DNA of 64,000 nt from Fallopia convolvulus. Its lineage: Eukaryota; Streptophyta; Magnoliopsida; Caryophyllales; Polygonaceae. Every line of letters begins with the position of its first letter. Position 1 is the stretch's first letter. Positions 42,605 through 53,323 of this stretch are shown here, piece after piece. The stretch spans positions 9,328,091 to 9,392,090 of the forward strand of contig OZ024727.1 in NCBI GenBank assembly GCA_964016875.1. Direction: 5' to 3'. The position numbers and the translations under genes were made by a program. A model generated the notes under the pieces. That model saw only the letters and a list, made by a program, of their open reading frames with translations, was not told where the DNA came from and did not search any database.

Positions 42605-43754
42605 GAGAAATTGGATGAAAATACCAGTATAATATGACATATTTCACATAACTACCCGTATTTTTAATAATTATCGAAAACAACCATATTACATGCTCCG
42701 TTAATTTTTAGCCACTCAAAATCGAGATCCGTTGATTCCTTCCAAAAAGAGTGACATGACATGACACTCATATTTTATTTTATTTTGAAAAAACTTGCCA
42801 CATCGACCCATATTATATGGGTGGTCAGCCAATTACTCTTCCATCAATGCCGCCCAAAAACTCACCCCCTCCATCAATCTCTGTACAAACCTGAAAATCA
42901 AGAACGAGAGAGATCTCCATCAATGGGGTGCACAACTTCAAAGCTTGACCACGAGGACACCGTCCGGCGTAGCAAGGAGCGGTGTCGCCTCATCAAGGAG
43001 GCGGTCTTCTCCCGCCACCGCACATGCCGACTACTGTCGCTCCCTCCGCGACACCGGCTCCACTCTCTCCACCTTCGCCGCCGATGTGCCTCTTGCCATC
43101 TCCGACTCCACCCCCGCCGTTCTCTTCCCCAATCAACGCCAATCGGAGTCGGGAGTCCTTCAAATTCGCCGCTCCTCCTCCCCCAACCCGCACGCGCTGC
43201 GCTCCCTCCGTCTCAGCCTCTTCGACAATTGCGAGCTCCGATCTACCGCATATACTGTCCGCTTCAAGTTTGAAGTCCTCCGAAAGAGGTAAATCCCAGC
43301 CGAACCCCTCATATCCTCTCCTATTCGAGTCGATCTTCGACTCCCACCACCGTCTAATCCGTCGGGAAATTCGGCTATCCGGCCTATGTAGCACACGCCG
43401 CCCTCCCTACTAGTCCTTCCCAGGCCTCCTCCGTCTGGTATTGGGAGAACTTCCGTCCTCCGTCTTCGCCGAGATCCAATTTCTTCAGCCGGTTCTGGAA
43501 AGAAGACGACGACCGAAAGAGCCACCAAAACCAAAAGTTTGAGGTGGATCTTTTTTGATGTGGCAAGCTTTAAAAAAAATAAAATAAAATGTGAGTGTCA
43601 TGTCACCCTTTTTTAACAGAAGGAAACATATCTGAGATTTGGGTGGTGAAAAATTAACAGAGCATGTAATATGGTTGATTTTCAGTAATTATTAAAAATA
43701 CGGATGGTTAAGTGAAATATGTCATACTATAGGGTGGTTTTCAGCCAAATTCTC
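42605..43754. mobile_element. Pack-MULE (1150 bp) carrying a DUF630/632 gene fragment
   Basis: Terminal inverted repeats of about 190 bp start GAGAAATTGG / GAGAATTTGG and are flanked by a perfect 9-bp duplication TTATGAAAA (42596-42604, 43755-43763), the classical Mutator signature. The repeats match over landmarks such as atatgacatatttcac, ccgtatttttaataatta and tgccacatc. Between them lies GC-rich host coding sequence (42923-43540). No transposase is present, so mobility would depend on one elsewhere. Confidence 0.92.
42923..43540 (+). pseudogene. Captured 5' part of a DUF630/DUF632 (NRG2-like) gene
   Basis: ATG at 42923 opens MGCTTSKLDHEDTVRRSKER, the conserved DUF630 start with a glycine at position 2 suited to N-myristoylation. 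Near 43015-43030 the frame changes and the homology goes on in another frame: AHADYCRSLRDTGSTLSTFA, then SDSTPAVLF. Much later, in the third frame, the WYWENFRPPSSP region (43435-43475) appears, which in full genes precedes the DUF632 part. The DUF632 domain itself is absent. The frame changes mean no normal protein can be made. Family recognition is from memory of the motif order. Confidence 0.82.
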
Positions 43755-43889
43755 TTATGAAAAATATCACCATTTAAGGAAGAAAAAATTGTAGAAAATA
43801 ATTCAACTTATAGGATGGTTAGGAAAATTGTTTAACCTTTTAAAATGGTTGGAAATAGCCACAACTATGAGGTAATATTTTATTTTTTT

Positions 43890-46632
43890 GGGAAATTCCT
43901 GTTGTTATCCTCGAGTTTTTGGCTTTTTTGAGTGGTGCCCTGAAAAAAACTTATTCCGAGTGGTACCCCTAAACATTTGCAAAAGTCCGACTAGTGCCCT
44001 TACTTGTAAATTTTCATTAGTTTATAACTAAACTAGTTGATGACCCGGGCCTTGCCCGGGGGCTTTTACAAATAAAAATTGTAATATATTATTTCAAATA
44101 TGATATATGTATTATAATTTATATAATAAAAAATAATATTACAAATAACTAAATTAAAATTTACATATATAATTTATTTTAATTATAATAATATAATTTA
44201 TTATCAAAATGTATGAAAATATTATCTTATTCTTAAAAATGCTACTTAGTTGGGTTGACGCTCTTATAAAAAAAATATACTTTATGTAATAATCATAAAA
44301 AAGTTGACGTTCTTAGTAGGGTTGACTCAGACCCGTACAAAAATCGCAATGAATTGACTCAATCAATCCGTAAATTTTAATGACATGAACCCATACTCAA
44401 CTCGAACCCAAAATGAATGTACTAAACTCGATTGAACTGACCTAATTAACTGGTCTAACATTAAAGGTTCAATATTAATTAAAAGTATTGTCATGCGTTA
44501 TAAATAATAAAATTAATATAAGAACCCGAAGATTAATATAAAAACACATGATTTAAAATAGGGTTCATACTAATTTAAAAAGTTTTATACTTTTGAACAG
44601 AAAGTTAATATAAATGAATATGAAAATTTATTAATAAAAATTAGTAATTTAAAATATGGTCCATATTTGATCATCATGGATATAAAAGTTATCTACTTCA
44701 TTTAGAGATATTAAAATTAATATATGGGATATCTAATTATAAAAGGTAGTTGAAATATTAAATTACTAATTTATATATGACGTACTTATGAATAAAAACT
44801 TAATATTAAAACTCTGTAATTAAAAATATACTTTCGGAAAAAAAAAGTTAAAAGTAAAAAATGATTTTTATATTCATCATATTCATGGATAAAACACTTA
44901 TCCATTTTAATCTAATAGAATAAATTAGTATTTTTTTATGTGTCATACATATGGATTGAGTGATTAACCGATTTAAGATTAAGGGATCAATAATTTTTAT
45001 TTATTTATTAAATGATCCATAATATAAAAAATCAGCATACTAATAGAAAATTATTATAAAGAAATATAAATTTAATATGAAATATTCAATTAAAAACATG
45101 GCCCATATTAATTAAAAAAGTTGTCATAGTTACGGATAGAATATTAATATAAAAAATTTTGTAACTAAAAATATGGCGACTAAATAGATTAACTTATCTA
45201 TTTTACTATAATATATTAAATTAGTATTTTTATGTGTCATATATATGGATAGAAATTAATATTAAAAATCTGTAATTATAAAAATACCAAAATAACGTGT
45301 GTATCAGTGTATGCAATATATTATTATCATGTGCGAGATCTTGTAATATATATAACTAATAAAAAATTATTATTAAAAATATAAGAAAGATAGAGAAATA
45401 ACGTAATATATAAGATAATTACTATATGAATAGAAGATAATTACATATCATAATATAACTAACATGAACAAAGATAAAAAATAATGGGTAGAGATAAAAA
45501 TTTATCCAATTTCATAGTAAATGGATTAAAAATTATTAAATAAGATGAGTGGATAAAATTAAAAATTCCATAAGGTGATTAAATTACAAAATATATAATT
45601 AATTCAAAAAACGTTATTAAAAAGAGGGTGACTGTAATATAAATTCTTAATGACGAATCTGCCCAATTAAGTTGCGCCGTAAAAATACATAATATTTATT
45701 TTTAGTTATGACTTTTTCACATAAAAATACATGTAATATTAAATTAAAACATACCAAAACATATATTAAAAAATGATAATAAAAAAATGTATGAACATAG
45801 TTCATACATTAGAATTAAATTATATTTATAAAACATAACCCATACCAAAACTTGTTATCGTACTAACATACCAAAACATATATTAAAAATTGATAAAAAA
45901 AATGTATGAACATCGTTCATACATTGGAATTAAATAATAGAATTAAATTATATTTATAAAAAATAACCCATACCAAAACTTGTTATCGTGCTATTTTTAT
46001 AAATAATGTATGAACAAAGATATTAGATTAATTTATGGATAGAAAATAATAACACATGAACAAAGATAATGGGAAGTGATAAAATTTTATCCAATCTCAT
46101 AATAAATTGATTAAGAAATTATTAAATAAGATGAGTGGATAAAAGTGAAAATTCCGTAAGGTGATTGAATTACATAATATATAAATGATTAAAAAATCTT
46201 TATTAAAAATAGGGTGGTTGTAACATAAATTTTTAATGACGAATCTGCCCAAAAGTGCTTCAGGTTTAGAAGATATATATTGATTAGTATGTTTTCTAAT
46301 GAAAAATATATATTTTTATATTTAATTAAATTAAAACAAAATTTTGGTTTAATAACAATTAAAATAATTCATATAAAATATTAAATTACAATTATATAAA
46401 TATAATATAAAATTTATTTAATATTTATATGATTTATTTTCATTGTTATTAAATTAAAATTGTGTTTTATTTTAATTAAATACAAAAATATATTTTTTCC
46501 ATTAGAAAACATACTAATTTAGTTATAAACTAACGAAAATTTACAAGTAAGGGCACCAGCCGGACTTTTGCAAAAGTTCAGGGGTACCACTCGGAAAAAC
46601 CAAAAATTCGAGGGTACCGACCGGAATTTCCC
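43890..46632. mobile_element. Fold-back element of the GGGAAATTCC family, split by a Helitron
   Basis: Arms 43890-44032 and 46490-46632 are inverted copies starting GGGAAATTCC. The right part 46284-46520 is itself a long palindrome (tagtatgttttctaatg..cattagaaaacatacta). Without the Helitron at 44033-46283 the element would be 492 bp, very close to the 499-bp relative at 26163. The flanks are T-rich (ttattttttt / ttcttttttt), so the target duplication is only suggestive. Confidence 0.8.
44033..46283 (-). mobile_element. Helitron (2.25 kb) inside the fold-back element
   Basis: The minus-strand 3' end shows the hairpin CCCGGGCAAGGCCCGGG, 7 bases and CTAG (44033-44036). The 5' end reads TCAATATATATCTTC at 46283. 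It sits between A (44032) and T (46284), and the flanks join into the sequence predicted by the other arm of the host element. The interior is AT-rich with no gene. Two segments are internally duplicated (45545-45664 with 46125-46250; and 45740-45850 with 45860-45990). Confidence 0.85.
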
Positions 46633-46921
46633 TTCTTTTTTTTGTATAGTTAATGGTCATGTAATATTATCATCAACATTAAATATGACCCTTAGTAATA
46701 GAAAAATCATATTAGACAATACTCGTATATACTTAAGCTAGTGATTTCCACAATTCCACCCACCGTCCGTAGTTGAGACTATTCATATTGCAACTTTGCA
46801 AGTTCATGTTTTTTTCGTAGCTGCTCTCAAAGATTGGGCTATTTTTTTTTACAATGTTTTCTTTAAAGAAAGTCTAATTTAAGTCATTTATCTGTAATAA
46901 TCCGGGCAATTCACATTACTC

Positions 46922-47140
46922 TATTTTAAGTCCAAAGTCAGAGACATAGGGACTAGGGTGTCCCCTTACTCTATAAGGATCAAAGACTAATACATGCTTG
47001 CGATTCGTGACTGCCGCTGGTCGGAGGAAATTTTGCACACAAAGCTGGGAAATCGAACACAGAACCTCTCGTTAAATAGATCGTTCTTCTTTCGTGTGAA
47101 TGTAGCGGGGCCTTACACCGCTGTGCCAACCCGTTGGCCA
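46922..47140 (-). mobile_element. tRNA-derived SINE (219 bp)
   Basis: The minus strand begins TGGCCAACGGGTTGGCACAG with box A, and has a box B-like GTGTTCGATTTCCC about 70 bases on. Flanks TTCACATTACTC (46910-46921) and TCTACATTACTC (47141-47152) match at 10 of 12 positions, a plausible target duplication. Confidence 0.8.
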
Positions 47141-47357
47141 TCTACATTACTCATGATCACTTCTTACTTACCATAACAAATCTTCACCAAAATTTGAGCC
47201 TATACAGGTGAGTATTATAACAAAATTATTTGTTTCACTTTATCAGCATACATGCACACATATAAAAATATAAATATAAACAGTATAAACATAATTACTA
47301 TATTAAACACTAGCATGTAAGTATCCAAGTACAATAGAATTGTATATTGTATCAATA

Positions 47358-47575
47358 CTTAGTTGGTCTAGTGGTAAAGTGGTGCTAGACTCCTTAAAGT
47401 GTTGTCCAGGAGATTCGAAGTTCGAATCCCACTGGCGGCATGTATGGAGAAACTGATATTGGGAGGGTCTCCCCCAAAATGGGGGACCACGAAGTACCCG
47501 GTCCAGATGTAGAGCGGTGTTCGACCAATCGAACCGGGCGAGCCAAAAGGCAAGACCAAAAAGAAAGAATGGTAA
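47358..47575 (+). mobile_element. tRNA-derived SINE
   Basis: Box A context ttggtctagtggtaaag and box B agttcgaatccc lie about 45 bases apart, as in a tRNA head. A unique body with complementary gggtctccccc and gggggacc stretches follows, ending in an A-rich tail near 47560-47575. The target duplication was not resolved. Confidence 0.65.
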
Positions 47576-47958
47576 ACTGTAGAGACTAAAGAGAGTAGTG
47601 GATTAGCTTAGCTTACGGAGTTGATTGCTTTTGATATGCAATAATTGTGAAATTGTATATAATTTTGTCAGGTTAGGTGATGTTTTGAGACCTCTATACA
47701 TCAGCATTCAATAAATAGTGGGACATAGCAATACAAATTCAAAGTCGAACTAATATATGGACCAAAGACCACGCAACTTCCTTGTCAAACTAGAAAACAA
47801 TTAGTCCAAGATTGAAATTTTAGTTGAAAAATCTCATCATCTTGCAGATATATGTAGTTAAATCACTAATAAATAAATCTCTATTTATAAGGCCAACAAC
47901 ATAACTCTGCAGGCAAACAAAAAATACTTGCTTCACACTCACCCCCAAACCTAAAGCC
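47576..47958 (+). promoter_or_regulatory. Upstream region and TATA box of the first receptor gene
   Basis: A TATTTATAA box at 47882-47890 lies about 70 bases before the ATG. Sequence around 47718-47835 (agtgggacatag.., ..gcaacttccttg, ..attgaaatttta) recurs upstream of the second receptor gene at 53127-53215, so the duplication included promoter sequence. Confidence 0.6.
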
Positions 47959-50163
47959 ATGTTTCCAAAGCAAAAGCCTTGTTCAGCTCTTATCATCACA
48001 TTAGTCTTGTACTCTATTGCCTTTTCCTACCAATCAATTTGTAACCCTCAAGATCAATCCTCTCTTCTTGCTTTCTCTGCAAACATTTCAACTCCCTCTT
48101 CCCCTCACTTGAATTGGTCTTCTAATATAAACTGTTGTAGGTGGGAAGGAGTGGATTGTGATATCAATGGCAGAGTTACTCACTTGAGGTTGCCCTCTAG
48201 AGGCCTAGAAGGCGAAATCGTTTCCCCAATCACAAATCTTTCTAGCCTTACTCATCTTGATCTTTCCAACAACTTGCTTTCCGGAGCTCTTCCTAATACT
48301 TTTCTTGGGCTAATGAACAACATGGAAATGGTTAACTTGAGTTCCAACCGTTTGTCCGGTAACTTCTCATTAGCCTTCTTCTCATTTAAAGGTAGATTTC
48401 CTTCAAGAATCCACACTTTTGACATATCAAACAATCAATTTCATGGTGAGATTGAATCTTCATGGTTTCTTGGAGCAAAATCTTTAACCTCTTTCAGTTG
48501 TAGCAACAACACATTTAGTGGGTCTTTTCCTTCCTCCATATGCTCTAGCTCTCCACTACTCGAAACACTTGATTTATCACATAATCATTTTAGTGGTCCT
48601 TTGCCTAACAATATTGGAGAGTGTTTGTATCTTAAAACTCTTCGAGTAGGCTTCAACTTTTTCCTTGGATCCATACCAAATAGCCTCTATAGCTTGGAGG
48701 AGCTAATTGAGTTGTCATTACCAAGTAATGAACTCCATGGACAAATCGAAGAGGAAATTGTTGGAATCACCCATCTTAAAGTACTTGATTTATCTTTAAA
48801 CAACATCTTTGGTCCCATTCCTCAAGAAATTGGAAACCTCTTGCATTTGGAAAAGCTTGATCTCTCTACCAATAACCTTAGTGGTCCTATCCCGCCAAGC
48901 TTGATGAAATGCACAAATTTAACAGACATAATTCTTAGGGACAACTACTTGGGTGGGAACATCTCCAAGTTAGACTTTTCAAGACTTGTTCAACTTCAAA
49001 AGTTTGATATTCGAAACAACAGTCTTCATGGCACTTTGCCGGATAGCCTATACTCGTGCAAGTCACTCACTGCAATTCGAGTATTTCATAACAATCTAAC
49101 CGGCCAAATCTCACCAAGAATTGCAGAGTTGAAATCTCTGGCTTTCTTCTCCCTTACTCTCAATTCCTTCACAAATGTCACAAGAACACTTAAGCTCCTA
49201 GCAAATTGCAAGAACCTAACTTCCCTCTTTCTTGGTTGGAACTTCCATGGCGAACTCTTGCCAAGTGATAAAAGCTTTCTTGGTTCATTTGCATTCCCAA
49301 AACTTGAATACTTTTCTCTTGATAATTGCAATCTTACTGGCTCATTTCCGGAATGGTTGTCTAATATCAAGACACTTAGGGTTGTACAATTGGATGGAAA
49401 CAAAATCAAAGGCAAAATCCCAAACTGGATGGGCACTTTGCCTAATCTCTTTAGCATATCATTAGCTAACAACCTTTTGTATGGAGAGATTCCACCTCAA
49501 TTGTGCCAACTGCCAAGACTAGTCTCAAAAAATGTTGACCCAAAGCTTAATCAATTCCATTTTGAGCTCCCAATCTTTCATCCTGCTTTGAGTGGTGGAT
49601 ACAATCAATACACAACAATTCCATCAGCACTATTCCTTGACAGCAACATGCTAAATGGTCAAATTCCATGGGAAATTGGCAATTTGCAAAGCCTCCAGCA
49701 ATTGGGTCTTGGATACAACCTTCTTTCAGGCCACATTCCAAACACCATATCCCATTTGAAGAATTTGGAAGTTCTAGACCTTTCTAGAAACAACTTGAGT
49801 GGAGGATTACCCGCGTCACTACAAAGTCTCTACTTCTTGTCTAATCTTAATGTGTCTTATAATGATCTCAAAGGTCCATTGCCAACTGGTGGTCAGTTTG
49901 CTACTTTTGGAGAGTCTAGCTTTGAAGGTAATCCGGGCTTATGTGGTGAAATCTTGCATCGCCCTTGTTCGAGTCCGTCTAAACTAGAGCCGAAGGATCA
50001 ACTTATTGACAATGGAGGTGATAAGAAGAGATTGTTCTTGGATGGACTCTTTGTTGGACTTGGCTCTGGCTTTGCAGGCGTTCTAGTGATTGTAACATCT
50101 TATGTTTGGTACATCAATTACAGGCAACGGTCATTAGGACAACTTAGCTTTTACTCTCTCTAA
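47959..50163 (+). CDS. LRR receptor-like protein, RLP2/PSY1R type
   Basis: Intact single-exon gene, 734 residues. Signal peptide about 1-25; N-terminal cap starting CNPQDQSSLLAF with paired Cys (CCRWEGVDC near 60); then roughly twenty plant-type extracellular LRRs. An island interrupts them (FELPIFHPALSGGYNQYTTIP, about 520-545). The last LRRs and a Cys cap (GNPGLCG..PC) precede one membrane helix near 698-718 and a short cytoplasmic tail. There is no kinase. The layout and island wording match Arabidopsis RLP2/RLP3, relatives of the PSY1R/PSKR peptide receptors. Such proteins act at the plasma membrane with partner kinases such as SOBIR1 and BAK1, in immunity or growth. The ligand cannot be predicted. 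Confidence 0.92.
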   Translation: MFPKQKPCSALIITLVLYSIAFSYQSICNPQDQSSLLAFSANISTPSSPHLNWSSNINCCRWEGVDCDINGRVTHLRLPSRGLEGEIVSPITNLSSLTHLDLSNNLLSGALPNTFLGLMNNMEMVNLSSNRLSGNFSLAFFSFKGRFPSRIHTFDISNNQFHGEIESSWFLGAKSLTSFSCSNNTFSGSFPSSICSSSPLLETLDLSHNHFSGPLPNNIGECLYLKTLRVGFNFFLGSIPNSLYSLEELIELSLPSNELHGQIEEEIVGITHLKVLDLSLNNIFGPIPQEIGNLLHLEKLDLSTNNLSGPIPPSLMKCTNLTDIILRDNYLGGNISKLDFSRLVQLQKFDIRNNSLHGTLPDSLYSCKSLTAIRVFHNNLTGQISPRIAELKSLAFFSLTLNSFTNVTRTLKLLANCKNLTSLFLGWNFHGELLPSDKSFLGSFAFPKLEYFSLDNCNLTGSFPEWLSNIKTLRVVQLDGNKIKGKIPNWMGTLPNLFSISLANNLLYGEIPPQLCQLPRLVSKNVDPKLNQFHFELPIFHPALSGGYNQYTTIPSALFLDSNMLNGQIPWEIGNLQSLQQLGLGYNLLSGHIPNTISHLKNLEVLDLSRNNLSGGLPASLQSLYFLSNLNVSYNDLKGPLPTGGQFATFGESSFEGNPGLCGEILHRPCSSPSKLEPKDQLIDNGGDKKRLFLDGLFVGLGSGFAGVLVIVTSYVWYINYRQRSLGQLSFYSL

Positions 50164-50740
50164 TTGTTAGTCGATACAGTATTATATGTTAATTTCCATG
50201 TATATAGCAAAGTTTAGGGTATTAAGTGTATGCATTTTATATTGTATATAGCAAAGTTTAGTGTGTTAAGTACGTGGTAATAATGCTAGACCATTTTCCC
50301 GCATTATCTCGTTTCGCCACTACAACTCCACTGTGGTGTGTTCGGACAAGAGTCATGATGGGGGATACTATAATATATGAGTATGAAGGATTGATTAAAA
50401 AGACTTAGTTTTTTTTTTGAGATGTCATTTTTTTTAATGTCAGATATTGGTGCTAAAACATGACATTTCAAGAATAAAAATGGATCCTTTTGAATTTCGA
50501 GAAGTCAGAACAAAATAGCTAGATCCATTAATATTGTTGTAATATTACTATTGTCTTGTAATGTGTTCTTATTATAGTTAATATATTAAGTCTTTTCATA
50601 ATATCTATACGGTACGATATCTTTTGCATTTATTTACTTCTATTATTTCACTAGTATAACTGTATAAGTAAGTAATAGTCTCATTCATGACAAGTCGATC
50701 TTCTTTATTATTATCCATAGTCTTATATGGTATCATCCAC
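50164..50740. other. 3' flank of the first receptor gene; possible copia LTR
   Basis: A 45-bp near-repeat (gtatatagcaaagtttag) occurs at about 50200 and 50245. Farther on, 50480-50720 is LTR-like in composition and is followed by tatggtatcatccac (50726-50740), which resembles a primer site ahead of the copia gag remnant. No second LTR was found. Confidence 0.4.
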
Positions 50741-50759
50741 TATTAAGATCTAGGACCTC

Positions 50760-51925
50760 TACAAAGTTCGATTGTACCTTCTTCATGGCCGATTTCTCGG
50801 TTCTTCTCAATCCTCATGTTCCGACACATCCTTTCATCATTGTTCAACTTCCGAACATCAAGAAACTGGAGTCTACAAATTACATGGGGTGGAAGAATCA
50901 AGTTATGGCTACTTTTGAAGGATAGGACCTCTACAAATTTGTTGATTGCTCACATGTTCTTCCCGCATCCACCATTCCTACAAACACAACTCTAAGATAA
51001 ACTAAACCTGCCTACATAACTTGGAAGAGGCAAGATTGACTCCTATAAGGAGCCCTTCTCACTACTGTCTCGCTCTTTATGAACAATCTCGTCACTCGGG
51101 CTACCACTTCCAAAGAGGTTTGGGACATCCATAAACAAACATATGACATAGCCTTTCGCGGGCATATCCAACAAATCAAATACAAACTCAATCACACCAC
51201 AAAAATGCACCCAAACAATTTCCGAGTATAAGGTGGCCATGAGAGCATCGACCGACCTCCTTGCTTCCCTTGACTTCCCAGTGTCTCAAGAAGACTTCAC
51301 CGATAAAATCTTAAACGGACTTCATAACTCCTATGAGTCCGTTATTAATTGATGAAGTTAAATGCAAGAGACACCAAAATATCATTTGAGGAACTTCATG
51401 AAAAACTTATTGTCAAAGAACTTAGCCTCAAAAAGATGTTCTCCATAAATTCGATTACTGCCCTAAATGCTCAAGCACGGTCTTCCGAATACAAAGGAAA
51501 ATCTTCTCAGTCAAATTGGCACCAATCTCCGACTTCCCCTCCTCGACAAAACATGCAACCCTACTCCAAATCTCACAATCAAACTCAACCTTCACCACCA
51601 CCTTCCGCTCCACAACAACCATATCAACCAAAACCTTTCCGAGGCAAGTATCAATGGAACACACACCAATGTCATGTCATTTCTCAATGTCCCAAACTCA
51701 AATAAGAGCATCCCAACCTACCCCACCCATCCACCAACCGATTTCCTGTCCACCCTCCAACCCCACAACCAAACCTTGTCAATTCCAATCCTAATCGAAA
51801 TCCATGGTTGTTTGACAGTAGTGCCTTGCACCACGTTACTTATGACTTGAACAATCTCAATTCTCACTATCCTTACAATGGACCGGACGAAATGGTAGTT
51901 GGAAATGGCTCGGGATTACGAATTC
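50760..51925 (+). pseudogene. Ty1/copia gag-protease remnant
   Basis: Translation in several frames gives copia Gag blocks: KKLESTNYMGWKNQVMATFE, ITWKRQD, GHIQQIKYKLNHTTK and NARDTKISFEELHEKLIVKE. A Gln/Pro-rich linker follows, then the protease region WLFDSSALHHVTYDLNN (Ser in place of the second active-site Gly of DSGA). At least six stops and several frame changes make it a dead copy. It ends abruptly near 51925 just before a SINE; integrase and RT are absent. Confidence 0.82.
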
Positions 51926-51934
51926 AATTTGCGT

Positions 51935-52118
51935 TGTGCGCATGGCTTAACTGGTTGAGCCTCTTGCCCACGTGTAAGAGGTCTTAGGTTCGAGCGTAAG
52001 GGCGGCAGTTGCCCTTCTTTCTTAGAATTGGTTAGTAAACCAGTTCTCACCCGTTTACGGGTGCTCTAGGCTAGTCTAAGTGGTACTTGGGCTACCCTAA
52101 ATCTTACCAGATAAAAAA
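51935..52118 (+). mobile_element. tRNA-derived SINE with A-run tail
   Basis: Box A (tggcttaactggttgagc) and box B (taggttcgagcgt) are about 40 bases apart. A body with inverted ctcacccgtttacgggtg follows, and a terminal run of A at about 52112-52121. It lies at the broken end of the copia remnant. Confidence 0.75.
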
Positions 52119-52121
52119 AAA

Positions 52122-53120
52122 CTTGTAAAATACGTAATTAATGCCTTCGATGTTAGGGGATTTGGAAATATAACGATTGTTGTGGACATGTTGACTTGTC
52201 CACCGTTAGAAACACTGCACAACTTTCCACCACATATTTTAGATCGGTCTTTGTAACCTATTTTAAGTACATAAGTTAATAATTTTATTTTTAGAGCTTC
52301 TTCTCACACCCGCCACTATTCACGCTCTTATAACAGTGTGCACAATTAAATTGTATGACCTTATAATTAAACTGGTAAGATTTTATATGATCATAATACT
52401 TGATTTATTCGATAAAAAATATCATACACATTCAATTAAAAAATCATATATAGTCACTTGTTTTATCATATAAAGTATAGGTCGTTTATTTTTCCGAGAT
52501 CCGATAGCCGTGCATGCTTTGATTGCTTTCAATTCTTTTTTGTGCGCTAGTTCTCACTTGTAAAGTCTTAAATTTAAGTGCAAATTGCTTTGGGACGTCT
52601 AGTGAATCGGTTAAGCCTCAAGGATAGTATTCAAAGGTGAACATTTTTGCTTGTGAACATACGATAAACGATATATCTATAATTGAACTTCTAAAAATAA
52701 TTATATGTGAATCTCGCCTTAAAATATTATGAACATGTGTATCAAATGTGTGAACATTTTATAAAATGTCATGTTTTCGAGTTCAAGGAAAAAACAAGCA
52801 GAAAAAAAATTAAAAAAAAGCTGAAATTACCATTATACTCTTAATCTTAACCCTTCATATATACTTGTAATTAAAGGGTGTTCATTTGTTTCTAATTTTC
52901 ATATTAAAGGATGTTTTCACTTGAACCATCTATTTTTAATGAGCTAAAGTTTGTGTTAAATATGGATTACAAATATTCACTCTTTTTATTTTGTTAAGAA
53001 ACTCCATGTCAAAAGAGTCCTGGCCGGTCATTTAATTTTGGTTTGAAGCTGAACTTTGATGATATTTTAGGGGTTGCTAGCCTGCTATTATCAATTCATA
53101 TAAAATCAGGAAAAGGACTT
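52122..53120. other. Spacer between SINE and second receptor gene
   Basis: AT-rich, no frames with family features. Nothing recognised. Confidence 0.5.
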
Positions 53121-53323
53121 CCAACTAGTGGGACATAGGAATTCAAACTAAAAGCCAATGCGACTTCCTTGTACATATGGAACTTGTAATGGTTCAAATT
53201 GAAAATTCAAAGGAACCAAGCTTTACTTAACTCGTTATTTACGCAAATCATTGAAGTGATTTGATAAATAGCAATCATTCCTTCACAAATTCCTTGCATT
53301 TACTATAATCCTCAAACAAAGCC

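Noticed and set aside
42993..43534. Long minus-strand frames across the Pack-MULE interior
   Set aside because: They are shadows of the captured plus-strand DUF630 coding sequence; the recognisable motifs are on the plus strand.
46994..47176. Short plus-strand frame at 46994
   Set aside because: Lies wholly within the antisense of a SINE.
47358..47420. A true tRNA gene
   Set aside because: Box A and box B are present, but no acceptor stem pairs around them, and a SINE-type body and A-rich tail follow.
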